64,000 bases of DNA from Tetrapisispora phaffii CBS 4417 (taxonomy: Eukaryota; Ascomycota; Saccharomycetes; Saccharomycetales; Saccharomycetaceae), in assembly GCF_000236905.1 (NCBI RefSeq), contig NC_016522.1, forward strand, positions 496,001 through 560,000, written 5' to 3'. The notes below the pieces were generated by a model that searched no databases, had not been told where the DNA came from, and worked only from the letters and a program-made list of their open reading frames with translations. Numbering within the stretch: position 1 is the stretch's first letter; each line of letters opens with the position of its first letter. The position numbers and the translations under genes are program-made. This document shows, one piece after another, positions 52,431-61,823 of the stretch.

Positions 52431-53861
52431 CTTACGAAATTGATTTTAGTGTTAGTTAAACAATTGTCTGTGGATTTCTCACTGTACTATATATTCTATA
52501 TATCTAAGAATGGAAATATTCAGGTACAAGAAAACACTCAGTGAGGAAAACGTATAAGTAAAACAATTGAAAAAAAAAGCACAAGCACGAAACAAAATAT
52601 GGAAAGTTTTAGAAAGAGGCTCTGAAATTAAACAGGCAGTGGTTAAACAGCAATAGTAACAAAAAATTCGAGTCTAAAATGAAATTCGTAAGGCGAATAT
52701 TAATACGTCTAGAGAGAAAATGAACCCAAGTTTTGAACTTTAGGTGAAATTCCTTTCTAAAGTTTGGAAGGAAGCAAGGAATCTTTCTGTCTAGCTTGGA
52801 AAGCTTCAGCTTATATACAAATTATCTTTTTAACATATTTACCACCAACCGTGGTAGGGTTTGTTTATTTTGTTTTCCTTTTCGAAGTTTAGGCGGAGAT
52901 GCGAAAAGATTGGTATGAGTTCACGGAAAAACAAATAGACATAATCCCCCGTAGAACCGTAGAAAAACGGTGGACTGTCGTTGCTGTTGTTTTTGGCCTT
53001 CTTCTAGGTAGTAAGCATTGCTGCCTGTCTGGTCCGTTCAGTGGGTGCGACAACGGAAACACTCGCTGCCTAGGCAGAGATATTCAGAAGGAGAACAAAT
53101 TTACTTCCCCTCCCCCTGCCCGTTCCCCTTTTACTTCCAGCCTGGACCGTTGAGCCAAGCAGAGTAGTTTGTTACATGAGAAAGATTCACAGTTAGGCAG
53201 TTTGGCAGGTAGGCAGACAGAACTTCTTCCTGTGAACCTTCTGCCAAAACATGAACTACAATATCATTTTCTAGGCTGATAGAAACAAGTTCATCTCTAG
53301 AGATATCACGATCTAGAAGTAGTATCTCTCACTCTTTGCATAAAACCTAGCAGATCGCTAGTGTACTTGACCTCGATGAGATGAAGTTAATGAGCCCTTA
53401 CCTTTCTGCTCCTGCTTGGAAGTTACTTTTAGAAAATGAGCTTGGAAAACCGGCAATATACATTTCCTCTTATAAAGATCAGTAACGTATATATATGTGC
53501 TTGTGAGGTTTTCTATGGTATTCAATTGTAACTGATTCTTTGCTTACATAGTTTATTTCACGGTGTAGAGTTCCTTTAAATCGGTACTTACTCACCGTTT
53601 AGTTAAGAGTAATTGAACTGTTCTCTGTAGATGTATATTTCCATTATCGGCATTGAAATTATGTTATGAATAAGTTATTATACTATCTTGATAACAATAT
53701 TTCAAATTTGTTTGTCTTTATACTTCTTGGGAAATTGTATATAAAGACCGTGTAGTGCAGTATAGATGTAACTAGTGTGTTATATTTCTACTGAATCTTG
53801 ACATATCCTGATCACACCAGTCATTGGCTTAAAAGTATCATCTGCATAATTATAAGTAACT
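52431..53861. other. Divergent promoter region HMO1/ARG82
   Basis: This is 1.43 kb between outward-facing genes. The middle (52,860-53,240) is less AT-rich than usual and contains an 84-codon open frame (52,899-53,153) without recognisable similarity. No RNA gene was recognised. HMO1 is highly expressed, so much of this may be its regulatory DNA. Confidence 0.5.
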
Positions 53862-54986
53862 ATGGACTCACAATATGTTAAATTAAAACACCAAGCTGCT
53901 GGACATGCTGGAACTCTCTCAGATAAAGATGGTATATTAGTATTTAAACCAACAGTAAAACAAGAAATCGATTTTTTAAAAGAGAGTCAAGATAGATATT
54001 ATAAAGATACAATCACTGAATCAACAGATCAAGACAGCACAGAAGTACTACTAGGGGCATGGATGCCAAGATATTTGGGAATTATTGAAGAAGGTGATAA
54101 AAAATCTTCAATTGATGGATCCATTTCAAGCGTATATTCAATACAGAGAACTAAGAATGAACAACCGATTGTTGATAGTCTGGTTGATTTTGATACAGAT
54201 GAAGGCAACAGTTCTGCAAATGACAATGTCACAATGAAGGATAACAATGAAAAACCTTTTATTGTCTTGGAAAATTTATTACATGGCTATTCCAAACCAA
54301 ACATAATGGATATAAAATTGGGGAAAATACTATATGATGAAAATGCATCCCCAGAAAAAAAAATTAGATTACAAGAAGTAAGTGATTCCACAACATCAGG
54401 ATCAATGGGGTTTAGAATATGTGGTATGAAATTACAAAAGAACCATCTTATATCTACCGTAAGTAAAGATCATTTTGAATTAGATATAATAGAACATGAT
54501 GGGGAAAATATAGAGTATGTATTTCTCAATAAACTATATGGCAGGACAAGAACTCCAGAAAATATACAGGAAGCTTTTGAACTTTATTTTACTAATAATG
54601 ATTTAACAGAAAAGAGAAAGAAACAATTGATCACTATGTTTTGGCAACGATTACAACTATTTTATAACACTCTTTTAGACGAAGAAATTCGTCTAATATC
54701 TAGTAGTTTGTTATTCGTATATGAGGGGGATCCAGAGCATTGGGATTATAATCAGGATGAAGATTTGTTACTTAAGCCTGACTTCATTGATAAAGAGGTT
54801 GATAGCGATGATGACGATAATGGCACTGTAGAAAAAGAAAGGAAATATTCTGATGTTTTAAGTTCGATGTCACTGATAGATTTCGCCCATTCCAAGTTTG
54901 TTCCTGGTGAAGGATACGATGTAAATATAATAGAAGGGGTGGAAGCATTGTTAAAAATATTTGAAGAAATGCTTCGGCAGCACTAA
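53862..54986 (+). CDS. ARG82: Inositol polyphosphate multikinase Arg82/Ipk2
   Basis: The product is 374 residues (S. cerevisiae 355). The IPK signature PxxxDxKLG appears as PNIMDIKLG (about residue 145), with GSMGFRICGMKL and the SSLLFVYEG block (SxxSxLxxYE type) near 280-290, and DFAHS near 345 supplying the metal-binding Asp. An acidic loop (DSDDDDNG) is also present in yeast. It phosphorylates IP3 to IP5 for mRNA export, chromatin remodelling and phosphate signalling, and stabilises Mcm1 and Arg80. Convergent with SUP35 with 98 bp between them, in the order YDR174-173-172. Confidence 0.97.
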   Translation: MDSQYVKLKHQAAGHAGTLSDKDGILVFKPTVKQEIDFLKESQDRYYKDTITESTDQDSTEVLLGAWMPRYLGIIEEGDKKSSIDGSISSVYSIQRTKNEQPIVDSLVDFDTDEGNSSANDNVTMKDNNEKPFIVLENLLHGYSKPNIMDIKLGKILYDENASPEKKIRLQEVSDSTTSGSMGFRICGMKLQKNHLISTVSKDHFELDIIEHDGENIEYVFLNKLYGRTRTPENIQEAFELYFTNNDLTEKRKKQLITMFWQRLQLFYNTLLDEEIRLISSSLLFVYEGDPEHWDYNQDEDLLLKPDFIDKEVDSDDDDNGTVEKERKYSDVLSSMSLIDFAHSKFVPGEGYDVNIIEGVEALLKIFEEMLRQH

Positions 54987-55084
54987 TATTTAAAAATTCA
55001 AAAAAATATTAACGTTATGGATTTATATCTTTCTATATAATAAAAATGGTATGTAATTTACATATAATAGAACTGCATGTTTAA

Positions 55085-57070
55085 TTACTCGACGATCTTA
55101 ATGATCTTACCAATAGCAATAGTAGCACCTTGGTCTCTTAAGGTGAATCTACCTAATTGAGGATAATCTTGATAAGTTTCAACACATACAGCCTTTTCTG
55201 TTTCTAACAAGGCAATAATCTTCATACCCTTCTTTGCAAATGCAGGTGGCTTCTTAGATCTACGGTTTGTACCTTTCTCCAATTTGTGCAATAATCTAGT
55301 AATTTGAACTTCCTCAATAGCGGTATGAACATGCATAACACAAGCGAAACCAGCAGAAATAATAGATTTTAATTCAACAATGGCAATTTCGGCAACAAAT
55401 TTTGTTACACTCTTGATTGGGTTTTTTGGAGATGTTAAAACAAAACCAGCAGCAACATCTTCTTCTTCAACACCTTTGATCTTTAATTTAACTTGTTCAC
55501 CACAAACAGCCATATCCACTTCATTTTCTGTCTCGTTATAAATATTTTGAATTTCAACTTGGATCTTGTTTGGCATTAATAATGTAGAATTACCCTTTCT
55601 AATGTGACCAGATTCAATCTTACCTTCAACGATAGTACCCATATCTCTCATTTTTGATGCAACTGGTAACATAAATGGGGCATTAATGTGACGATCCATA
55701 TGTGACATGTTATCCAAATATTCTAATAGAGATGGACCTGTGTACCATGGACAGTCAGCTGCGTTAACACGTTCCTTCAAACCAGCACCACTATAACCAG
55801 ATACTGGCATAAATATAACATCTTCCTTTAAGTTGTATCCAATAGCCTTTAAGAAATTAGAAATGTTACTAACACAGTGGTTGTAACGTTCTTCTGACCA
55901 GTTAACAGTTGGATCGTCCATCTTGTTAACAACAACAATCATCTTGTTAACACCTTGAGTTTTAGCCAATAGAGCATGTTCACGAGTTTGACCACCCTTT
56001 TCGAAACCAGTTTCGTATTCACCCTTTCTTGCAGAAATAACTAACACACCAACATCTGCTTGCGAAGCACCACCGATCATTTCAGAAACGTACATTTTGT
56101 GACCTGGAGCATCTAGAATAGTGTAACGTCTCTTTTCTGTTTCAAAATAAGCTTTACCGACTTCGATAGTTTTACCATCATTTCTTTCTTCTTTGTTAGT
56201 ATCCATGACCCAAGATAAGTACCAACCTTGTCTACCAGCATCCTTGGCTTCTCTTTCATATTTTTCAACAGTTCTCTTGTCCACAGAACCAGTTAAATAT
56301 AAGATATTACCACCCATAGTAGATTTACCGGCATCAACGTGACCCATGAAGATAATAGAGACGTGATCTTTACCACCGAACATATCTTGGACAATTTCAT
56401 TATCAATTTCATCCTCTTCTTCTACTATTAAGGTTTCAGCTTTTGGAGTTGGTTCAGCATTGGCCTTGGTTTCTTGTTCAGTCTTAACAGGTTCTTCTTT
56501 AATGCTTAGTTTGGCAACGCTTGGAACATCATCTTCCTTTGCGGCTTCAGGTTTTTTAGTTTCAGTGACTTCAGGTTTTTTGGAAGCATTGGCCAATTTG
56601 ATACCAGAACTTGAAACTAATTTTAAAGTCTTCTTTGGTTTAGGAGTAGCGGTAGCTAGTTGTTGCTTTTGATAATCCTCTAAAGACATACCTTGAGATT
56701 GTGACTGTTGCTGATAACCTTGGTAACCAGTGTTGTTATAATTGTTGTTAAAGTTGTTACGACGGTTGTTGTTGTTTTTGAATCCACCACGACCACCTTG
56801 TTGGTAGCCACCTTGTTGATAGCCGCCTTGTTGATAGCCACCTTGTTGATAGCCACCTTGTTGATAGCCACCTTGTTGGTAACCTTGACCATTTGCAATT
56901 GGTTGTTGGTAATACTGTTGGAAATTTTGACCGTTACCGCCTTGAGCTTGTTGTTGATAGTACTGTTGATAGTTTTGACCGCCAGCAGCACCTTGAGCCT
57001 GTTGTTGGTAATATTGTTGGTAATATTGACCTTGAGATTGGTCTTGTGGGTTAGCGTTTGGAGCAGACAT
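55085..57070 (-). CDS. SUP35: Translation termination factor eRF3 (Sup35), with Q/N-rich prion-type domain
   Basis: The product is 661 residues (S. cerevisiae 685). N domain (1-about 130): [14 protein letters not shown] start, six QQGGY repeats (about 63-93), then an Asn/Gln tail. M domain (about 130-235): Lys/Glu-rich. The GTPase domain starts near 238: GHVDAGKS (G1), [10 protein letters not shown] (G3), NKMD (G4), then beta-barrel domains 2 and 3 ending [12 protein letters not shown]. It binds Sup45/eRF1 and hydrolyses GTP during termination. The composition of the N domain fits a [PSI+]-type prion domain, though the repeat is shorter than the PQGGYQQYN nonapeptide of S. cerevisiae. Confidence 0.98.
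   Translation of the reverse strand: MSAPNANPQDQSQGQYYQQYYQQQAQGAAGGQNYQQYYQQQAQGGNGQNFQQYYQQPIANGQGYQQGGYQQGGYQQGGYQQGGYQQGGYQQGGRGGFKNNNNRRNNFNNNYNNTGYQGYQQQSQSQGMSLEDYQKQQLATATPKPKKTLKLVSSSGIKLANASKKPEVTETKKPEAAKEDDVPSVAKLSIKEEPVKTEQETKANAEPTPKAETLIVEEEDEIDNEIVQDMFGGKDHVSIIFMGHVDAGKSTMGGNILYLTGSVDKRTVEKYEREAKDAGRQGWYLSWVMDTNKEERNDGKTIEVGKAYFETEKRRYTILDAPGHKMYVSEMIGGASQADVGVLVISARKGEYETGFEKGGQTREHALLAKTQGVNKMIVVVNKMDDPTVNWSEERYNHCVSNISNFLKAIGYNLKEDVIFMPVSGYSGAGLKERVNAADCPWYTGPSLLEYLDNMSHMDRHINAPFMLPVASKMRDMGTIVEGKIESGHIRKGNSTLLMPNKIQVEIQNIYNETENEVDMAVCGEQVKLKIKGVEEEDVAAGFVLTSPKNPIKSVTKFVAEIAIVELKSIISAGFACVMHVHTAIEEVQITRLLHKLEKGTNRRSKKPPAFAKKGMKIIALLETEKAVCVETYQDYPQLGRFTLRDQGATIAIGKIIKIVE
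56793..56882 (-). repeat. Six-copy 15-bp minisatellite in the SUP35 prion domain
   Basis: Six head-to-tail copies of a 15-bp unit (plus-strand CCACCTTGTTGATAG) differ at only a few bases. Each encodes one Tyr-Gln-Gln-Gly-Gly unit, so copy number change alters the protein without shifting the frame. Confidence 0.95.
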
Positions 57071-58164
57071 AATTCAACTTTTCGTACACTGTTGGAACGG
57101 TTCTCTTATCACTGATATAAATAACAAAACTATATTTGAATAAAACGTGAACAGAAAGAAAAGAGATAACGTATTTAAAGAACTTATAGAATGATTTACC
57201 TAAAATGATTTAATGAATTTATTATAAGTATCCACTTGTACAAGTATTGAATAATTCAATATTTCATTAGCTCAAAGAATGTCTAGAGAGAAGTTAAAGG
57301 TTAAAAAATTTTCGAAAGCTTTGTTACTTTTTCAAAATTTTTTTTTTCGAAACTCATCGTCTCTTTCAATATGTGTATATATTGCAATAAAGTGTCTTGC
57401 CAATGACGTTTCATATTCGAACGAATATTAAATAAGGTATTGAGATGCAGATATCTGTAATCTTGTGGATAGTGGGCATCGATACCCAATGCTTTGTCTG
57501 TAATTATCTCTTACATTTAGGTGTGATAATAGAAAGTCTACACGTTATTTGCACAAAATTGAATGGGAACATATTAGGATATAGATTTTGGGTTGAGCTT
57601 CGATAAGATTGTTCATATCTCTGAATATGACATTCTAGATAACTAGACAATTGTACTTCATCTTGAACTTATTGTCATCGTTTAAGGAATATATCGAATA
57701 GAATGCATTAAACTCACAACGGCTACTCATGCATATACCGATCTTTAAACCGCTAACTTTTCTCCTGACTATATATTCCGGTATATTATTCTCTTGATGA
57801 TAAAGCCGTTCACTATAGAGTAAACACTTAACGTTTGGATGTTCATATATACTTTAAATTCTGGCTTCATCATTTATAGGATCCTATTTCAATCAAGAAT
57901 TTCGAAAGTTGCCGGGTTCGATTCCAGAACATTGCATTTTTAAAACCACTTCTTAGAAGTAATGAGAAGCCACAGTTTTATCAATTCTTAGTTAATAAGC
58001 TCATCTCAAACTCATATAAAAGGTTCATTGTTAAATTAACAATGCAATTATCTAAGATCTTTGGTTATTTATGATACATTAACATATCAGCTTTAAACTA
58101 TATATATTTGTGAATACGCAAATATTAACCTTAGCACACTAGCTATAAATATAATATAATCAGA
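57071..58164. other. Intergenic at the synteny junction SUP35/fRMsr
   Basis: This is 1.09 kb of upstream DNA for both outward-facing genes. Left of it all genes belong to the YDR/YLR group; right of it they belong to a YKL/YMR group. It includes a T9-type tract near 57,341-57,349 and a perfect B-box-like string (57,915-57,925). The 62-codon frame at 57,301-57,489 is not convincing. Confidence 0.55.
57915..57925 (+). promoter_or_regulatory. Isolated tRNA-type B box (TFIIIC site or tRNA relic)
   Basis: GGTTCGATTCC matches the Pol III B box consensus exactly, and a T5 run follows at 57,937-57,941, as at the end of a tRNA gene. The T stem around it pairs poorly, no matching acceptor strand is found upstream and no A box is evident. 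It could be a decayed tRNA gene or an extra TFIIIC site. Confidence 0.4.
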
Positions 58165-58704
58165 ATGGAAGACGATAAACATCATGCTGACTATACTACC
58201 TTTTCGGCTTCACAAAGTAGGGAAGAAGTATTACAAACAGTAATTGATTCTTATGAAGCATTGACCACTGGACAGGATAACTGGGTTTGTAACTTAGCAA
58301 ATGCATCGTCTTTATTATGGCACGCATATCATTCCTTGAATGTCAATGTTAATTGGGCTGGTTTCTATCTAACAGATAAAAGTGTGTTGGATAAACAGGA
58401 GTTAATTCTAGGTCCATTTCAAGGTAAGGTTGCTTGTCAACAAATCCTATTTGGTAGAGGTGTATGTGGTAGCGCAGCATCCGAAAAGGTCACTCAATTG
58501 GTTCATGATGTTAACAAACATCCAAATCACATAGCGTGTGACGGTGAAACTAAAAGTGAAATAGTGGTTCCTATTTTAGATGAATCTAACAATACAGTTG
58601 GTGTGATCGATATAGATTGTTTAGACTATGAAGGTTTTTCTGAAGTTGACCAAAAATATTTAGAAGAATTAGCTAAATTAATAATTAAGACATGTAAATT
58701 TTAA
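58165..58704 (+). CDS. fRMsr: Free methionine-R-sulfoxide reductase (GAF domain)
   Basis: The product is 179 residues (S. cerevisiae YKL069W 180). A single GAF domain covers about 20-178. The three cysteines needed by the enzyme are at positions 91 (KVACQQ), 101 (GVCGSAA) and 125 (HIACDGE), the same numbers as in S. cerevisiae. NWAGFYL and GVIDIDC complete the family pattern. It reduces free Met-R-sulfoxide with thioredoxin in the cytosol and protects against oxidative stress. The neighbour further on is NUP100, as in S. cerevisiae. Confidence 0.97.
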   Translation: MEDDKHHADYTTFSASQSREEVLQTVIDSYEALTTGQDNWVCNLANASSLLWHAYHSLNVNVNWAGFYLTDKSVLDKQELILGPFQGKVACQQILFGRGVCGSAASEKVTQLVHDVNKHPNHIACDGETKSEIVVPILDESNNTVGVIDIDCLDYEGFSEVDQKYLEELAKLIIKTCKF

Positions 58705-58908
58705 CAATATTTCGGATGCAAGCACAAAAATTATAGTTAGATAATCGTTATAATCATGACTGCATTTTCATCATAAACTTCCCCATAGTTGTTATCTAAT
58801 CTGTACGCACAAATATACACTAATGCAATACTAAGTCCTCTGGAACTTGATAGGCAAGATTTATAAACTTTAATAATTTCTGCAATGATATTTATTAACA
58901 TTGAGTAA

Positions 58909-59823
58909 TTACATTCCCCTCATTAATTCCATTTCGTCTTCTTCCATATGCTCTTGAACAACATCATTATGTGTTTCCAGCTTCTGTTGTTCCATTTCGA
59001 AGTCTTTCAATAATTCGAGTTCTTCCTCGTCATCTGATATTACTTTAGCATTCCTCTTTGTGATTCCAGCTTGTTGTTCTTCCATCTCTAGTAGCAATGC
59101 CTCTTCTTCATTGTTGCCACTATTGTTCAATGGTATAGTTATTGTATTATCTTCCGTTGTGGGTCTCGTGACATTGTAAATCTGGTCTTCTTCATCAGCA
59201 TCCGATAGATCAGAATTTACTTCAAACAGATGTTTCTTCTGAGGTTGATTTCCTTGCTCTAGATCTAAGATGCTTGATTCATGATGTGTTGCGTCTGCAT
59301 TATTTTCCACCGCATTTGGATCATGAGTACTATCTTCTTGGATTGGGATAACTTCATCATTGTTTTGTAAGAAATTCACTAGTCTATTCAACTCGTCATC
59401 ATCAATTAAACCCATTTCTTTTCTAAACAAAGCTGATCGATATTCCCTTAAAATTTTGTCTGATTTCCCTAAACCTTGTGCTAATTTAATAAAATCTTTA
59501 AATTTTGCCTTTGGATACAGATTATGGGCCCACAATTGATAAAACAATAATATATTATTAAAATTGTCACAGGGACTTTTATTTTTAGAGATGTGTATTC
59601 TTTTTCTTGCATTTTTCATAACGTATGGTAAACCGTTATCCGACAATAGTCTTTCAGCAGTTAGTTTCACTATTGGTTTCCTCTTTTTAGTTACCACAGC
59701 AGTCGGGTCATTCATTGTCGAATCGACTGCCGTTGGGTCGTTATTCAATAGATAATTATCGACATTTCCATGATAGGCATTATCAAGGCTACTGATAACC
59801 GTTGGATCAAGGTTACTTTCCAT
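58909..59823 (-). CDS. CSM3: Replication fork protection complex subunit Csm3 (Swi3/Tipin)
   Basis: The start is the ATG at 59,821-59,823 (304 residues; S. cerevisiae 317); the codon before it is GTG. The Swi3 domain covers about 48-140: PIVKLTAERLLSDNGLPYV, then an insertion, FKDFIKLAQGLGKSDKILREYR and LFRKEMG. The rest is acidic, with a Glu-rich C-terminus (EEDEMELMRGM). Csm3 pairs with Tof1 at the fork, stabilises paused replication and aids cohesion and checkpoint signalling via Mrc1. Its upstream region has MluI cell-cycle boxes. It lies close to the NUP100/NUP116 gene as YMR048W does beside NUP116. Confidence 0.94.
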   Translation of the reverse strand: MESNLDPTVISSLDNAYHGNVDNYLLNNDPTAVDSTMNDPTAVVTKKRKPIVKLTAERLLSDNGLPYVMKNARKRIHISKNKSPCDNFNNILLFYQLWAHNLYPKAKFKDFIKLAQGLGKSDKILREYRSALFRKEMGLIDDDELNRLVNFLQNNDEVIPIQEDSTHDPNAVENNADATHHESSILDLEQGNQPQKKHLFEVNSDLSDADEEDQIYNVTRPTTEDNTITIPLNNSGNNEEEALLLEMEEQQAGITKRNAKVISDDEEELELLKDFEMEQQKLETHNDVVQEHMEEDEMELMRGM

Positions 59824-59958
59824 CACGAAACTAACTTACGTGTACAGTATGGTCCTCTGTATTGGTACGATTATAATAAATTGTTTCTAAATATCCCAAT
59901 CTATATATATATATATACCGCGTAAGCTCATCACCTTTTTACTTAAACAGTACACTTC

Positions 59959-60099
59959 ACGCGTTATCGATTTTTCAAAACAATTACGTGTCACGTGACT
60001 AAATAAAAATGAATAGGTCACGTGAACAACTGTGGCGCTAAACTATCACGTGCTCTATCATGAGAACCGAGAAAAAGAAAACAGAACGTTCTCACGCGT
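59959..60099. promoter_or_regulatory. CSM3 promoter: two MCB elements and three CACGTG boxes
   Basis: ACGCGT at 59,959-59,964 and 60,094-60,099 match the Mbp1/Swi6 (MBF) box used by S-phase genes; the nearer one is 136 bp from the CSM3 ATG. Between them CACGTG occurs at 59,992-59,997, 60,019-60,024 and 60,047-60,052, spaced 27 and 28 bp, each preceded by GT or AT as preferred by Cbf1. Confidence 0.6.
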
Positions 60100-60446
60100 T
60101 TCTACTTGGTCCGTCCAGTCCCGCAAGCTCTCCCTGCTACTCACTACGGCCACCCACCACCCCCCTTCTCCCCCACACATAAGAAAGACAAAGAAAGTGT
60201 GGCTTTTTCACAACTTCGCATTTTCCCACAGTTTTCACTAGGAATGTCGAAATCCTAAGAAAAGTAAAATCCTGAGCTCATCGCAATCACCAAAACCCGT
60301 CCATCTCTGACTATCTCACTCTTTATCTGAATCGATCGATATCTATATCCGTTATGCAGACAATATTGGCAAAGTCACATAATAAGCACACACCATTTTC
60401 ACTTATTGTTAACAAGAACACGGAAATGCCATTATGTGTAAAAATG

Positions 60447-60490
60447 TAACACATAGTTAACACATAGTTAACACATAGTTAACACATAGT
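60447..60490. repeat. Four tandem copies of an 11-bp repeat
   Basis: TAACACATAGT is repeated four times without error. The junctions create GTTAAC palindromes one turn of DNA apart. Confidence 0.9.
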
Positions 60491-60902
60491 TAGTTAACAC
60501 ACATATATGCATATATATTTTATATTCACATATGCTATTGCCGCACAGTTAGTGATACAGGTGATATTTTACTATACTAAATAACTTAATATCTACGACA
60601 ACAATAGTATATATATATATGGACACTTGTTATACCCGTATGTTCAATTATCTTTTAATCCGTTTTATTGATTTCGACTAAGCGGGTTATCTATACGTTT
60701 ATCTATTACATAATTAATAAGTTGCGAGTAATAAAAAGGGAAGTTTTTTGTTTCCGACAGTTTTATTTATATCGGATTCTTCAAACCTATATAAATAGAA
60801 TTAATCTTCTGTTTTTTTATTTCGTGGATTCCATATATCACTCTGTTCCTGAAAACAGTGACTGCTCTAGTTCACATATCCAAACCGTGCAATATACAAC
60901 AC

Positions 60903-61196
60903 ATGACATATAATAATAATATTTCTTTGAACATGAACTCGAATTCTAACTCCGTGAGAACTAATAAAACTGACTTTAAAAGCGATGAAAAAAAATTTAA
61001 TAAGGAATTAATGCAATCTAAATTATTACACTCGAATGCACACGTACAAAGGTATAATGATGATGATGATGATGATGATGATGATATGCTAGTAGATTTA
61101 AGTACTGGCTCGTTAGACGCTGTAAATTTGAAGAACTACAGCCTGATGGTAGAATTAACTGATAGTTTTAATAATAAATTAGGAAAACTAACCTGA
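60903..61196 (+). CDS. Small acidic protein, possible YKL068W-A orthologue
   Basis: The ATG at 60,903 opens 97 codons. The first half is Asn/Ser/Lys-rich, a (GAT)n run gives nine Asp (about residues 52-60), and the C-terminal 30 residues (DLSTGSLDAVNLKNYSLMVELTD onward) look like a conserved folded motif. No enzyme motif or signal peptide. In S. cerevisiae an uncharacterised small gene, YKL068W-A, lies between YKL069W and NUP100, the same place and orientation. The match is by position and size from memory, not by alignment. It could also be a chance frame, but the composition argues for a gene. Confidence 0.55.
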   Translation: MTYNNNISLNMNSNSNSVRTNKTDFKSDEKKFNKELMQSKLLHSNAHVQRYNDDDDDDDDDMLVDLSTGSLDAVNLKNYSLMVELTDSFNNKLGKLT

Positions 61197-61823
61197 TTGG
61201 CGTTTGTGTTTTTCTCATTTACTAGCATAGCATATATGATGAAGGGTACATACATTATATTTAACATAATCCAACAACGAAGAAAATAATGCATGAGGTT
61301 AAAATTCATTTAGTTACCATTTATTTTCTCTATTCTGTTATTCCGTGCAGTTTTTCCCTCCTCACTCCACATTTAATTGTTCATTCATTTGCATCTTTGT
61401 ATTTATTACAATTCTATAGCTTTATCTATAAGAAAAGAATACATATTATAACTTTAATTATAGCAATAGCCATCAACGTTATTATACCTGGCAATAGCAT
61501 CACTGTTACGGGTTAAGATTTGAATGTGTCTGTTACCCGGCGGCATCCCCATTCAATACTTCATCAGTGTGTTACGCTGAAGAAAAAATTGAACATGAAA
61601 TAAAAAAGAAATAAAAATCTTTTTGATCAATATAAAAGTAATATAAATGTGTATATTACTATTTTAAACCAGATTCGTTCTACCTCGTAGGTTGATCAAT
61701 TGAGTCCAGTCAGTGTATTCACTACTAGTTTATTGAAGAAGCCCTACGAATATTAAAAAACCAGCTCCTATACTTGTTCATTCAAAATCGATTATAAACT
61801 AACAAACTGCACACTCATCAATA
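61197..61823. other. Intergenic, NUP100 promoter
   Basis: This is 627 bp. A Reb1 core TTACCCG lies at 61,533-61,539, about 285 bp upstream of the NUP100 start. A 75-codon hydrophobic frame (61,289-61,516) has an ATG but no known relative and is not called. Confidence 0.5.

Larger units (their letters stand above)
59824..60902. other. Intergenic between CSM3 and the small YKL068W-A-like gene
   Basis: This is 1.08 kb of divergent promoter DNA. It holds a (TA)n tract (59,902-59,917), the MCB and CACGTG sites listed separately, a C-rich stretch (about 60,150-60,175) and the 11-bp tandem repeat at 60,447-60,490. Nothing coding recognised. Confidence 0.55.

Noticed and set aside
52899..53153. 84-codon plus-strand frame in the HMO1/ARG82 promoter
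   Set aside because: No similarity recognised, Pro/Ser-rich tail from a pyrimidine-rich stretch; probably chance.
56708..57115. 135-codon plus-strand frame opposite the SUP35 N-terminus
   Set aside because: It is the complement of Gln/Gly/Tyr repeats and gives a repetitive Leu/Ile/Thr string; the SUP35 reading is certain.
57840..57945. A functional tRNA gene around the B box
   Set aside because: No A box, no matching acceptor strand and a poorly paired T stem; kept only as a relic or TFIIIC site.
61289..61516. 75-codon hydrophobic frame upstream of NUP100
   Set aside because: Hydrophobic content follows from T-rich DNA; no expected gene at this position and a Reb1 promoter site lies just after.
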